Below are positions 37,201-52,200 of a stretch of DNA of 64,000 nt, one piece after another. This stretch comes from Alentia gelatinosa (Eukaryota; Annelida; Polychaeta; Phyllodocida; Polynoidae). A program made the translations under genes and the position numbers. Each line of letters starts with the position of its first letter. Positions within the stretch are counted from its first letter, which is position 1. The notes below the pieces were generated by a model. The model had not been told where the DNA came from and made no database searches. It worked only from the letters and a program-made list of their open reading frames with translations. Location: the NCBI GenBank assembly GCA_950022655.1, contig OX465588.1:22430527-22494526 (forward strand), read 5' to 3'.

Positions 37201-37464
37201 TTAAATCAAACTTCGCGCACCATAGCCTATATCCTCGTCACACCTGTCCCAGTTGTTCACTGGGCATGGCGAATACTGGGTCCCCTCATACCTGAAGAGA
37301 GGAATCCTGGGCATCAGTCCACCAGTGGTGCTACTATATAACTTGTTGGCCTCCAGTGATCGAGCACCCACTCTATCTCCACACCTGGCTAGACGAGTTT
37401 GAGCCCTTAAGCTCACCTGCATGCGTCGGCCGCCCCCACCAGCAGCCCCAAACGCCCACCCCAC
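37201..37464 (-). CDS. Unassigned minus-strand open frame, GC-rich
   Basis: An 88-codon frame in a GC-rich patch (37200-37600) about 400 bases upstream of the gene 4 start. Its C-terminal half (with LFRYEGTQYSPCPVNNW and DRCDEDIGYG) looks like real protein: mixed composition, no low complexity. The N-terminal half is Gly/Arg-rich. I do not recognise it. It could be a terminal exon of an unseen minus-strand gene, a retrotransposed fragment, or chance within the promoter region and 5' untranslated exon of gene 4. Confidence 0.25.
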   Translation of the reverse strand: MGWAFGAAGGGGRRMQVSLRAQTRLARCGDRVGARSLEANKLYSSTTGGLMPRIPLFRYEGTQYSPCPVNNWDRCDEDIGYGARSLI

Positions 37465-37856
37465 CTTGGCGGCACGACACTGTGGTTGGCCTCGGGGGAG
37501 ACAGGGAGCCCACTCTGTTCCGGGGCTGGCTGCGTGACCTACACCACCGTCCCGTGCTCACTGTAGCGTGACGAGAGACGGAGCCAGCCACAGCCCACTG
37601 GAGACATACACACCTTCTTCACACCACCACAGACTCCTTCCTGCACACAGAGAGAACTCCCAGGAGCTCGGTGATCAGCTTTTCAATTTCGATCCCCACT
37701 AAAAGGAGTTAACAACTGTTGGTTCACATACCCACGGTTGTCCTTGGAGGAGTGGGAGACGACACCATTTAGAGCGCCGTGCCTGTGTCAGGGACAGGAG
37801 GTTCATACATTTCAAGCAAGAGGGCCTGTGGATTGTCTGCAGGTGTCAGAACAAAC

Positions 37857-40800
37857 ATGAAGTTGCTTATGTTGTTGATGGCCGTGTCCGGGCTGGCGCA
37901 GGTCATGGCAAATGACACATGCAGTGTTCTCTTTGATCGCACTAGGAGCATCGCGCCCTCTGATATTGTATCAGTCCATGCTACTGGTACATCAACCCCA
38001 GTGATGGAGCTTAACGACAACATGAACATCACTGGTAAGTATAGGGTTTGTTACTAACGCAGTCTTGCACAGTCACTGCCAATTATCCACTTAATCAAGT
38101 TAATGTTTGACATTTTAGTGAATTTCCAACAAATGGTCAGATCGAGCCATGCTCACATAGAATTCATATCATGTGAGAAATGTGTACACAGAATAGCCTT
38201 TGAATAAAGAGAAGTGTAATTTATTTTGAATAGAATAGAAATTAAGTCCTAATCCTAAGCGTCTTTATAAAATGTTACTGTAATCTATTTACTTGAAATA
38301 TTTCATTTGCCCTTCCATCTTGTAACACATACTCGCATATATATATTTATGTATGGTGTTACAATCTTGAGTGACTTTGACTCTTGACGGCAATCGGTTC
38401 TTTAAATGAAGTGTTTTAGCATACAGGTTTGATATAGTACAGGGTTAATTCGGGATCGTTTTATAAAGAGCTGTCTATAAAGAATGTCGTACTGAGAACA
38501 ATTAAAATCTACGGGGCCATCTTTAGTGTAAAGTATAAATCCATTTCAATTGTAGAGATTGTGTACCATTAGCTCTCTCATATTATCTCCTGTCATATGT
38601 TTCGAAGAACTGATATATAAAACATTCAAGTTTTTATGAGCTTGTTTTTATTTCTTGAAGATAATTACCAAATTCCTAACTTTTCCAGAGCCAATTCATG
38701 CTTTATAGTCGAATACAAGTACATATACATATAATATATTTGCTTATTTAGTATGTTTTGCCGTTAATTCTTAATGGCTGGGTGCAACTGGCAACGTCGA
38801 GTCAAAGTGTAATCAGTCGAATACATTTCCTGTGCAGCTTCCAAACCATAATAGAAGAACTTGAAACGTGTTGGAAGACATATGATAATTGCATACCCAC
38901 TGAGCTAACTAGATAACAGAGTGTATTCTGATAGAAGATGTATTCGTCGTCTATGTAAAGTCTTTCAATAACAAAAATTCAAAGATGTGTAGAATTTTAT
39001 AAACAGACAACCACGATAAACAAACAAGAAACCTTTCCTACATAAACATTGATTCAGTTTTCTATTTTACCTAAAGCAGATGATAATGCAGTTGACATCT
39101 GCAACCATCTCGCTGTTTTCCGACACTAATGAAACAAATGAAAGACATTCCATGAGGGAATCATAGTAATTATAAACATATACATTTCATGGGGATGCTT
39201 AATATGTACCTTCAAATGTTCGTAAAAGGCTAGATTGAATCCATACAGTACCGGATGAAAGCAGCATATATAAGAATGTCTAGTTGCCTTCCCTAATTCA
39301 AGGTGGAATGCGACAGAATAATCCGGATGCAGGTTTTTTTTTTCATTTTCGTGGTCGTCACACAGAGTGTATAATCATGGCGGTGGCCATGTTGAATAAA
39401 CGCGGGAAAATCGATGGTCCAGCCATGCAGAGCGGCTATTAATAGACGCTGCATGCACACCGCGCAATGGTTTCCTGTCCCTTTTCTGTTCAATGACGCG
39501 GAACAGAACGTTGAAATGTCACGTCCTGTGGGTGTTGTTCTGTCCACACTACAAAACCAAAGTTTAAATAAGGACGCATTATAAATACATTGTCCCTATG
39601 TACCCCGAGTACACCGTTTATAGATAGGTCTGGTCAAACCCATAGGGCCTGGATCTATGGAATTTAACCCATTTATGTGTGTATGCTCCCTGATCTCTGA
39701 GGATGGTTGGTTGACTGAGTGGGTGACTAGTTGACTAGCTGACTGAAGGCATTCTTCAAAATAAGTCAAAGTTCGAGGAAAACACATGCAAGGAAAATAG
39801 GTACATTTCTAAAAAGTTAGATGGTCAATTGTACAATCCTCCTATCAAACACTTTCGTAATGATGTTGTATCACATTCGTAGTAGCATATCATACTCCTT
39901 TTTAATGCTGCATTGTTACTTCTATGTAGTCCTGCATAAAGTTGGTCTTTATTCTTGGGTCACAAATGCCCATCATAAATTTCGAAAGTTATCAGGTGAT
40001 GACTTGAAAGGGTTAAGATTTACGGTTGCCCATAGGGAAAATAGTCTCTTAAAAACTATGGAATTATTCTGAAATATACTTTTGATCTATACCAAACATA
40101 GGGAGAAAGTATATTGTAATCTAGGCGAGTGATAAGTGATTAAGTTGGTGATAGATGAGTGCAGTGCTCATTACTAGAAAAGATAATTCTATAATTGGGG
40201 AACTAATACCTTGATGGATATCTTTTCCCAAGTGGATAACATAACGTCTATTCGTAAGCTAATAGAGAGCCAGCATCAGATTATGCAAAGATATTGGCGA
40301 CAAAAATCAGTCTATCTACATGTGGGTGAGTTCAGTCATGATCCGCGATCAGATCGCCATGCTTGTCTCATATTACACATACCTGAGGGCCATCCCTTTC
40401 CCGTCCCACGAGACGCCAAACCACGGTAATGTGCATACGGGGCAGATTTACGCAGCAAGCAGTGCGTGACATGCCTCACCAGGTTCCACCTTTATAAAGG
40501 TAGCTACCCTCTCAAAGCCCTCTCCAGAAAACCCGGCCGGATATCACTGTCTATCTTTTCTATGCCCGTTCAGCCCCAACTCTCAGCGAAGTCTGGACGA
40601 CATACCCACAATTATTTCATGTGAAGAAATAACACACAAGGCAGTGTGATTTTCTAATCCAATATAGAGAGGGGATGGTTTGCAGATACTTTAATACAAG
40701 TACTACCCCCCGATGCCTGCGAGCTATGTGGACAATTAGCTATAAAGACCTAGGATAATGGCTTATTGATAAAGACTCAGATGATTAATCAAGAGGATAA

Positions 40801-43800
40801 AGTAATCAGAGAGACAAGTTGATCCTAAAGACTTCGGTAATTAGACGGTTGTCAGGTCTTTCGTCTAACCTTTCGAACTTCATATCCATGGAACTAAAAT
40901 CTGATAAGCCTCTCCACTGGTAATATATAAATCTGTCAATCAGAGTCAATGCCTACTCTATTCTTCGTAGGCAAGGGAAACCTCCCTTAATTATCTCTGT
41001 TGCTTTCCCATTTCGTACTCACAAATGAAGGAAAATGTCGTTATACATACAATCGTTTCCCCCAACGGAAATGGATGTTATCAATTCCTGTAAATGGAAA
41101 AATTATTACGGGAAGTCGACCTTAAAGAGAATGCACAACGACTGCATGAAACGACTATCCTCCTTACATTGTCTCAAAGGCTGCAAAACAGGTTTCCGTC
41201 CATTCCCTCACTCCTCCTTGGCCTACTCTACCTCTCCTAAATGTCGGATGTCTCACACTTAACCCCGTACAAGAGGCATCACCCTCCAGCGAAGTCTGTA
41301 GCGGCAAATTCTCTAGCAAATTCAATTGAAGCATATCATGTATATATCGTTCTTGGCTCGCCCTGAACTTATGTATTGATATTGAAATACAATGTAGTTA
41401 TCAAACATATCTGCCTTATGAAGCATACCTGAGGATATGACAAAGAAGTGTTTTTCCTAGATTCTTTCTGTATCGTTTTATGACATTGTTTTCGATATTT
41501 CATTCCTAAGTTACCACGTCGCATCTTGTACGATAATAGGTCAGGTTGTGCATAAAATTGCTCTTTCACACCAGAATGCTTCAGGGTTACATGCATGCTC
41601 TCCCCCTACAAGGGTCGACCAGGTAGTAGGCGATGTACGCAGGTTTGGGTAAATAAGGCAGATGTTTGAAGTGCAACACGTCCTTAATGACCTCCGAACC
41701 AGGTGGACAGTGTACTGGAATAGAACATAATGTACAGAAAATCACGCTGCTTTAGACAGGTATGATTAATTCACTTGTCGATTATTTTTTACTACATGTA
41801 CTTGTCCTCCTACTAGAGTGCCAAATTATTCTGTTTTCATGCTGATGCTATCAGTGACCATCAACAAGACCACATATATCTCTCATGTTAACTGGGAATT
41901 CTCTTGGTCTCGGGGCTCAAAATTTGTATATATGTCCCAAAATCCAAGAAATATTACATTTCCACATTGATTATGAGTTGCGCATTCATGTCATTCCATA
42001 TTTAATTCAATAGGTGTCGCTATATAAGGAGTATCTTGGGGGTGAGGGGACATAGAGATTATGATGTTTGGAATTCAAACATCTTTTGTATCTGGCCATC
42101 GTTGACAGTTGATGACATATAACTGGTGATGTAGCGCCCTGTTAGGAATTTGATAGTAAAAATATAGGAAGGTATATAGTACCTACGGAAACCTACAGTT
42201 AAACCTTTCAAATAGATTTACAACATCCAGGATACATAAACGACATGTATTTATTTACAACAACATAAACAACAAAATATGACTCAGAAGACAGGTTTCT
42301 TTTCAATTGTATATTGGGCGTCAACTTTTTTGTTCATTTAATTATATCTATTTCTATGTTTCGGAATTGAACATAATGTATCTAAACTAGGTCGTGGTCT
42401 CCACTATGGGAAACGCGTAGGATGTATTCAGTACTGCATGAATAGTCCCTCGCAATATTACACCTTATACTACCGCCAGTCCACAAAACGCTACCATAAT
42501 TACTCCGTAGAAAGTCACGAAGGGACGATGGCGTGGGAGCCACTGTTGTGCAGAATATAAAAAATCTGTGCCCACACAAAGAATGTAGACATTCTCCTAC
42601 AATACATGACCGGAAGGCCTCGCCATGTAATAGATATAAAGAAAAATGCTTTCAATCTAATGCCATAAGAAAATATTCTGGATATACTTTGTAACATATT
42701 GAGTCCATGCCACTATGACAAGTCTACATCCACTATACCATTCTAGTCTCTTTTTCAACCTTTGACGACGTTTACTTTCTATGATCAATATCTATGATAG
42801 AAAACTTTCTCTTGATCGTCACTACGCTGTTCTCTATTATTATATACCTGTGCACAAACTAAGTGTAAATACTGACTGCTCCTAGGGTTCTAGTTATGAT
42901 AACATATAACCAAGGTACTCCGTCTAGCTTAGTACGCATAGCCTTATTATGGCCAGCATTATAGCCAACAGTGACCAGTTTGGCCAACGGTTGGACATCG
43001 AGGTGTATTACTTACTCTAACGTTTTATATGTGTTAGGTAATTTCAGTCGTAAATGGCCAACGATTATGGGCCAAACTTTGGCCCTAGTTTTTGAGCACG
43101 TCAAAAGGCGCCGAAAATCCGTAAATCAAGATTATAGCATAGAAAAGAGGCACCTACTTTAACTTTTCGCTATTTATATTTATTTTTTTAGAGGATATTT
43201 GAATTTGGACATCAATAACAATTCAAAATGGCTCTTAGCTGATGCTAATATCCTTTCATAGGGGAGGCTTGTGTTTCAGGAATAATGATACTCAATATAT
43301 TCGCTGGTTCCGCGGTTGTCTACTATGGTACTTCGCAGAATTAAATACACATGTATGTTATGTATGTGTAGGTAGGCATACATGTTGCCTTGAATTTCTA
43401 TATCAGTCCTACACCATATTCATAAAAAAAAGGTTGTTATGACTTGGAAAGTTCTGTATCAGGGAATAGATACCTTAGAAACGGAAATCCCCCCCCCCCC
43501 CCCGTGACGTCATTTCCATTTGGAGATATTGGCCATAATCCTAGTAATGCCAGGGTAGGGCAAAATGGCCACAATCGCCAAAGTAGATGGCCCAGGTAAG
43601 TTTTGCGATAATGTTGGCCATCGACCTTAGTAGTACGGTTGTCCATTGTCTCACCTAGAGTTTCTATCCCTAAACCCTCTAGCTAGAGTTGGATCCATGC
43701 CACTCTCTTTCCCTCTCCTTTCTAACTTTTTAAATAGACCTATTTTCTACTCTTGGTACCCTGAAGGAAGATCGGACCGTGAAACATATGCATCACGATA

Positions 43801-46244
43801 TAACCTACCTATTTCCATAGGCTTCGCATGCACGATGGGACATTTGTCAAAATACATAAGAATGGCCACATTTGCGTTATGATCAAGTACAATCCATCAA
43901 ATTTATATCATTTACAAATAATTCTAGCTTGATACAAATAACATAAGCATGCCTCACGTTTGTTGGGTGCGTTTTTATATTTTTTTATCACACATGTGAG
44001 GTCTGCCCTAAAGGTACAAAGGTTTGTGGTGGTTGTTCCCGTGTTTTAGTGGGTGATATGTAGACCTCGAGACGAATGCATTGTTTGTATTTGCCTGACG
44101 ACGTTTTTCTTCTAACCTGAATAGTTCCTAAGCTGGAACCGCTTTCCCACTGCGACCCCACGGAATCCGTACGTCAACAAGGCCCGATTTGGCAGACTGA
44201 GAGGTGTACTGTCACGGAACCGATCACAATTTAGGCATATTAGTCATAAAGAAATGCGGATATGGATGCCCAAACGGAATGATAGTAATGGAATTAGATG
44301 AAATAAATCAAATGGTCTATTCTAAACTGCATGTAGTTTCAAAGAAATCGCGCGCCACCATCGTGACCTGCTAACTCCATGTGGAATTCTTGGGTTAATT
44401 GTCCCTTACTGCACTCTCTTGGTACCGTTTTCTTCAGATAAAATATGACAATAGGTGATAAAGTCAGAATACCAAGGAAGACCAGACAGCACTGAGGGGT
44501 TTCTGTTACGGAACTATTAGATTTATAATCGTGAAATATTCGTTTTGACTTTATTATTTGCAAGAGAAATATAACATAGTATGCAAACACCAACTGCTGT
44601 CTTTTTCACAAACGAGAAAGGGTGCTCTCCTGTGTACCAGTGTAAAGGGCGTATTTCACAGGGCAGGCTAAGTCGCGCAGTACGGGAGCCTCACACACAG
44701 GTGCTCTGTGTTAACATCTGCCAGGCGAATATATAGAGAACCGTGGAACAGGTTATTTGCTCACCGCCACCAGCTTCACGGCCATTGTATGGTCACAACC
44801 TGCTAAAAGCTGATAAAGTAGCTTTTGCCTGGTACCCGCTGGTGGCGCCCGTACAGCCACCATACAGGCAGCGGCAGGAGATAGGCCTCTCTATAAGCAT
44901 GTTTGAATTACAACTGGTGAAGTTGAAATCTGGCCTGTCTGGTGAAACACTCCCTTAAGACAGGCTTGACATTATCCATGACTCATGTCCATCCCTTTTG
45001 GAGTTTTTATTTACACTGAAGGTACAGACAAAGGCCTCAAATGACCTGCTTTCACTAACTTGAGTGGCAGTTGTGGGAGCTTACTACACATGTGTTGAAT
45101 GGTTCAGTAAGTACTATATACCATCATATATTTTTACTATCAAATTCCTAACAGGGCGGTACATCACCGGTTATATGCCATCAACCGTCAACGATGGCCA
45201 GATATAAAAGATGTTTGAGTTCCAAACATCATAATCTTGATTCCCCCCCCCCCCCAAGATACTCCTTAATATAGCGACACCTATTGAATCAAATATGGAA
45301 TGGCATAAAACCGCAACTCATAATCAATGTGAAAATGTAATACATTTTGGATTTTGGGATACATACACAACTGTGAGTATTGTACATCATGTTATTTGAC
45401 TACATGTATATCTTTATTTCAATCATATCCTAAATAAAGTTTAGAGCCCCGAGACTAAAAGAATTCCCAGTAAACATGAGAGATATATGTTGTCTTGTTG
45501 ATGGTCACTGATAGCATCAGCACGAAAAAAGAATAATTTGGCATTTTTACACAAAGCTTCCTTGCACAAATTTCAAGTTTATATTGGATACTTCTCTAAC
45601 CAATGTACCATATAGATGCAGCAACATTTTTAGTCCATGACGAGTAGCATACACCTATAATTATATCGCTTTACCAAGAGTCATATCACACTCAGATAAC
45701 ATGATGAGCGAGAAAAAAGGGAGCTAGTTGAAATAATCTCTCCGCTATTGCACACAACTAGTAAGTAGGTTCGTCTTCGTTAGCAAATTGGATGATAGCC
45801 CGAGGGGGTGTTTAATTAATGCAATGTAATCCTACAACGCCTTGATTAGAAAATACATGTACGCAGAAATAATATACCACACATAAATCTGTAGCAATTA
45901 AAGGAGACTTGCTCAGTTGTATGTGATGTTTCCCCCAAGTATAGGGAGCGGAAATGGCAAACATCTACTGACCACCTTCAACATTTTGCCGGAAGCATTA
46001 TTTTCACAAAGGATGAGACTGGCTGTCAGTATGGGTATGGTTGGTATCCGTTAGTTGCTAACTGTGTCCAGAGACCTCAGGCGTCTGTTTGCCTTTTTCT
46101 GGTGACTTCTGGTTGAGGTCACCTGTCAGTGACATTCACTACTTGAACATCAACGTTATTTCTCTTCCACTTCTTCTCCTCCCCTCTCTTCTTTCTCCTG
46201 CCTCCCTCACTATCACCCATCCTATCTCTCCCAATGACGGTTCC

Positions 46245-46282
<38 letters not shown>

Positions 46283-49200
46283 TCCTAACTCTCCTGTCTT
46301 TTCTAACTTTCTCTTGGTGTTTTTTCTCATCCCTGATAGCAATCGCTGCCCACTAAGGCGTATGTACTCTGTTGCAGTATGTTTACTCTACATTTAGAAA
46401 GGAATGTTGGAGAGGTGTGTATCGTGATCCATGTCGGAATGCGCTGTCTTATTTCTAGATTACTCATTAGACATCTCATTTCAGAGCCTATCATCAAATC
46501 CAGCTGATGATAATATCATTAACAACTTGTCGAACCTCTTACATGTACATGTAAGTGAGGACCCATATTACAGTAAACATTAGCGTACGATTTGTGTATG
46601 TGAAGATAATGATTACCCAACAGTTTTTTGTTCCAATTTTAAGCGTAGACTATATCCTAGATAGGATTTAATACTGCGTCGCGGTAACACACAGTGGTGT
46701 ATTCTGAAAACTTAGATTAGTGTCTCAGAGGAATCCATGTTAAATGTATTACCTATTGTAGCTGAAATGGCACTGGGAACTATTCATAATCTGAGTCTAC
46801 CTGAAAGCAAATCTGTACGCCTGGAATATGAAAAAGATCCCCAGTGTTATGGGAAAAGGTAAAGAAACTATCCTGAAACTCCAGGATGCTATTCTTGCTA
46901 CCTTTCCTCTGGTCATAATGGTATTTGTCACTGATAAAATCTACTCTTGACAAGCTGCAACATTTCTCACCTCATTCAATTTGAAATCACTAAGCAAATA
47001 AAAGTTGAAGTATCCCAAAGAATGTTTCTTTGGCTATTGTACTCAATGGAAGTATAGTAAACACAATATAACGAAAGCACACAACCTGGCATCTTATTTC
47101 TGAAGGTTGGTGTTGACTTGAATGACAACTAACTTTAACATAGTTCACCTTTTAGAGAGATACACAATAATCGCATTATCTCTTTTTCTGGATGCATACA
47201 AAGGAAGTCGGTAAAAAGATGTGGTTGAATATTCTTACCAGCCATACTTCTTTTAATGCAGACTCCTCATTATTCAACTAAAATCATGCATTTTTCTACA
47301 TTTTTCCTATTGTGATATCTTCAGATGATTAGCAGCCGAGAAAAATAGAAACTCATGGCTTCGAACTAATTTATTCGAATGCCGTATCTAACCGAATCGT
47401 CATGTCCTCTATTATTCATTGTCTCTCATGAACATCCGATATTTTTGGTCGAAAGAAATGCATCCTGTTTGGGATTTCTTCTTAAATGTTCAATTGAACT
47501 AAAACTAACAGGATATAGGATAGAGTAAAGTGACTTTCCATTTAAGGCGATGTTGTAGGCGCCTACATAATAACTGTCTCACCAGAGGAGGTGTGAAGCG
47601 CAGCGCCCCTTATACCGACCTGAACCATATATACAATCGCGATGGCCCCAGTGCGCCACTTTCAATCTGACATCGATAGGGAAAGCACGGTGTGTGACCA
47701 GTGGTAAGAGAGGTGGGTAGGACACAGGGACTGAGGCCAGTCTAGCCCTAGTCGGGAAACCTTGACTGCCTTGCAGACAGCCTTCACAGTCTAGCCCAAG
47801 CCTAGCAAAACTTGTGAGAAATAAGGCATTATTCCACAACAAAAAACAGGCATAAAACATGGAGCTCTATTGAGCTCTATTGTGGTTTGGAATAGATTAG
47901 ATATAATTCTATCAATATCTGAAAATATTTTTGATAGAGCTCTAACAGTTTGCATGTAGTAGCTGTTACTAGTTAGCCTATTTTTGCTATACTTTAGCAT
48001 AGGAATCTGTATCAGCTGTCATTTGAGACCATACCAAAACGATAGGGGGCGCTGCGCTTCACACCTCCTCTGTTGTCTCACAGAGGTGTGCCGCCATCAC
48101 GGCCTGGAATAGAACAGAGCAATGTACAAAGAAACCAGCAGGGGTCTGTTCATAAAACCACTCTTTCATGAGAGTATTCAGTTATTTCAAGAAGATCCCT
48201 TCTCTAAAATCAAACAAGATGATTGATTACCATTCATTTAAACACTCGGAATAGGGAACGTCCGATTGAAACTAACCCTCTATTATGGATAATTGAAAGG
48301 TCATTTTGGTAATGATTCGCTTAATGAAATTGGAACACCTGTGTATAATACAGATTTAGGAACTAACTTAAGGTTTTATGCGTTGTTTAAAACAGAATAT
48401 CTAGTTAACGGCAACGTCTCTCACGTAGGGGAATATCTTTATGGCGTAAACCTTGGTTACATATGTGGGAACGATGTGTCTTCCCTTCCCCTTAGATAGT
48501 GGTGGAAAGTTCCGAGAAGTCTGAATATCCATAATTCAGGTTTTATTCAAAATATAACAACATATAATACACATGTAAATTTCTGGGGAAGCTAGATGCC
48601 TATTCTGGTTACCTCCGTTACCAGGGATAATGATGAGCGTATTTACAAGGATTATGATAACACAGAAAAATCAAATCACAGCGACACTGCGCCACATGTT
48701 CAGGTAGCCGCATGAACTGAGAGACGAATTATATTGATCTAGACAACAGGAGTATTTTGACTGAAACTTCTAACGTTCTTTTCTTCTCTTTCAGTTAGTG
48801 TGTCTGTTCCACGGTCGACTGGCTACGTGCAGTGTCTGCTTATCTTGGGGCGGATGAGCAGCAAGCGCCACATGATGCCATCAGCCTGCCAGAACGCCAC
48901 CATGGGTCCAGGCAAGGCCAACTGCACCTACACAATCAAAAATGTTAACGCCACTCAGAATGAGGACGTCGACCTTAGGTAGGTCCATCTACAGGGGTAT
49001 TTTTGTTATTGTATCCAAAATATTACCCATCCCGTGTCTTAAAGGCTCCAAATTTCGATTCACCTCTTTAACTTGGATTAATGGTGTGAAATGACATACT
49101 CCCTCTCCTTATAAGTGATCAATCTATGCATTCGATATCATGGAAAAGCCTACAGTTGTTGTCATTGATGGTCCTAATTACTTGAAAATTGAATTCGTAT

Positions 49201-52200
49201 CCGAAGAAACTTAACTAATATTGTTATCATTTTGTTATTTATATTCAGAAATAAAATGACGATGTACTTTCTCCCGTATTTATAACAGGCGTTTTTCCGT
49301 CCACGTGCCATAACAATATCAACCAATATTCGTTAGTCTGTCCCCCGATGTTTATCTCGAATTTAGACAATGTGTTCAGGGATAATCATAAACCATTCTC
49401 TCTAAAATTCAGTGACATCTAACAGATTGACATTTAAAACATTGTTTCTGTTTCGATATATTTCATGTAGGATTTTAATGGGACCTGTGATTACTCGGTA
49501 CGGCGGAGTTCTCAACTATAAGGTAATCATTAATCATGCAGATTAATCCTCCTCTAGCACATAAATACTTATGAATCCAGTTCCACGCGTCCCACTTATG
49601 GGAAAATATAATATCAAAAGAGAAATGATATGTCGTGTGTGCTATGGTATATTTTGAGAGCATAAGAATATTACCAAATATTAATCAGGTAGTAAGCCAG
49701 CATAACATTTTCACTTTGTAGAATACCAAACGGCGCTTCGGTGCATTTTATTGACTTTACCTACATTCAAATTCAGATGATTCATTTTTATAAACTATTG
49801 GTAATCATGGTTATTCTTCCTTTTTCATTTTAGTACACCGGTCAACAGGTATGTAAAATACTTCCTAAACTTCGCAATTATTTTATATCAAGAACATTTC
49901 ATGTGGTTCGCTTGTTTTAATGATACAAATGTCTGCGATTTGTTGATTGTTATTCTTATAGAATGATATTACAATATCATGCTAAGGGCACAGAAATAAT
50001 CATTTGAATATTTTGTATGATTTGTTTTAGGAACCCAACACGGCACCCGTCGTCGAAATGTGAGTTCCTACACATGCATATCTAGTATATCACATAGTCT
50101 GACTGCGTTATACTTTATTCATCTTTATCATCGCTAAACCAACTACATATTTAGTTCATTAAACCAATTATTCGTAAATCTAAATGTGGGAAGAATATTC
50201 ATAATACTAATCTGGATATGGTACGATAAAGGAAACTGCTCTCTCTAATCTGTATATCCAATATAACATTTAGCCATGAACACAGGCTAATTTTTGCTCC
50301 AGATTCTATTCTAAACAAGCTATATTACTCTGAAAGCATGATAGACACAAACTCGAACATTGTAAAATGTTGGTAAGTATAGTGAAATATATCACATTGT
50401 ATGAATTTCTATTGTAGTAAGCCTGTACTCCAACTTTATCTTTTTTTTCTGTTCTTGAAATGCATCCAGTGAAATGACCATCAAAGGGACGGGAAGTCTT
50501 AAACTGATCTATATATATTGAAATAAAATCAAGGAGTGCCATCATCAACCTTTTGGAGTTTATTCATCGTGCATCAATCGAATTAGTTTTGTCTGATTTG
50601 CCAGGATAACACATCTGACTCTGCCCGTGGGCAGATAAAAAAATCTGCGACAATTGCTCTGAATTGAATTCTTCTGTTTTCTCAGAGCCAAGGATGAAGA
50701 TCCCCATAGTTCTAAGATGGAGGCATTTCTGGCAGCAAAATGGGAGGAGCAAAGACGGAAAATGGTAAATCGAACAAGCTATAAAGCAAATAAAACATTG
50801 AGGCATTCCACAAGCAAGGCCATGTGATACATTGAAGATACCAATAGTAGATAATACCTGTATTATGTAGTATGGTATGAGTGAGCAGCATAGGCGGTAA
50901 CTGCACATTCTAGTCAATAATGCAATGAGAGTTGTTTTATTTGTAAAAAAAAAAAAGGCAAGAGATCTTAGTAGAAAGAAATAATATGTATTTATGATGT
51001 AAGATGAGAAAGTCAGATACCAGTTGCCTACTGTCTATGATGCATTGGGGGTTCAGGATCAGACGCAGGTTTATGATATACCACATAAAAGAACGAGAAG
51101 GGCAATTAGAAGGTGGTTATACAGATTCAGAGAATGCGCACTGAAAAAAGGCAATTACCCCTGCGTAAGGGGAAGGTATACTGAGACAGGTTAACAGTTG
51201 AAGTGCAACACCCACCTCAGCTTAAATTTTATTCATATAATTGTCGTATTGCTCTCATCTCGATGTTCAAATACCTCTGCGTTGTTGTGTGAAGGCAGAG
51301 GAGGAGGACAAGAACTCGGAGGGTGACTGGCAGAAGCTGGAGCAGCAGGAGAAGCAAAAACACGAGGATGAGATGCAGACAGAGATTCGGGAGTACGAGA
51401 TCCGCCAGGCCGCAGAAGAACGTCGCCGGGAGGTGAGCCATCTTCTCATACCAACTAACTTAAGTTTAAGTGTACACTATAGACATCCATTATAACTTAA
51501 ACATCTAAATTTTAAGCATGTAATACAGACCAATAAATTGGTAATTGTTATTGCATCTGTATTATCCTATATTGTGATGTATTTTTTATTACATATATAT
51601 TTGTAATAATGGAAAGTACAATCCAACTATATCTCACATTCCGTCATCTTCAGCTTAGCACTTTATCATAGCCTGATATAAGTCGATAGGCTTAACATGG
51701 AACTCGTTCTCATCAGGAATGCGAGTGTGGTAACTCATACTCAATGGGTTTTAAACAGATCACTATATCCAGGCTAAGATAAAATCAGAAACATATTCAT
51801 GTTCTTGTTTGAAGCGCTTCAGAATATTCACTTGGCTATCACCTCGTTCATATCCCTGAGCGCTCCAATCTCGATGGCATACAGAGACACAGACCAAACA
51901 CTCATCAGTATCTTTCTTAGTTCCTATAGGTTATAATGTAAGGAGGCGTTTAAGACTATTCTCAATACAGGGGACCTTCTAATAGGGGTACGTTCTACAC
52001 TATAGAAGATTGATAGCTACACTTTGCGTTGTCAGTATTCACAGTACAGTCATATGTGTATGACCATTTTCTTTAGGAGATGATCCGCCTGGAGATATTG
52101 GACAAGGAGGAGAATGAGCGTATCGAGGACGAATTCCGGCGGAGATCAACACCGCAACCTACAGCGCTTCCTGACGTCCACGAGGACCGCGTGGAAGAGG

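Larger units (their letters stand above)
38035..48794. other. 10.8-kb intron 1 of gene 4
   Basis: Holds no supported host exon. Contents in order: AT-rich sequence to about 41800; a 3.7-kb element with inverted ends (41819-45542); a (CT)n microsatellite near 46240-46280; a 488-bp MITE (47584-48071). Large first introns often carry enhancers, but none can be pointed out here. Confidence 0.6.

Noticed and set aside
46139..46342. Arg-Glu repeat protein
   Set aside because: It is a translation of the (CT)n microsatellite.
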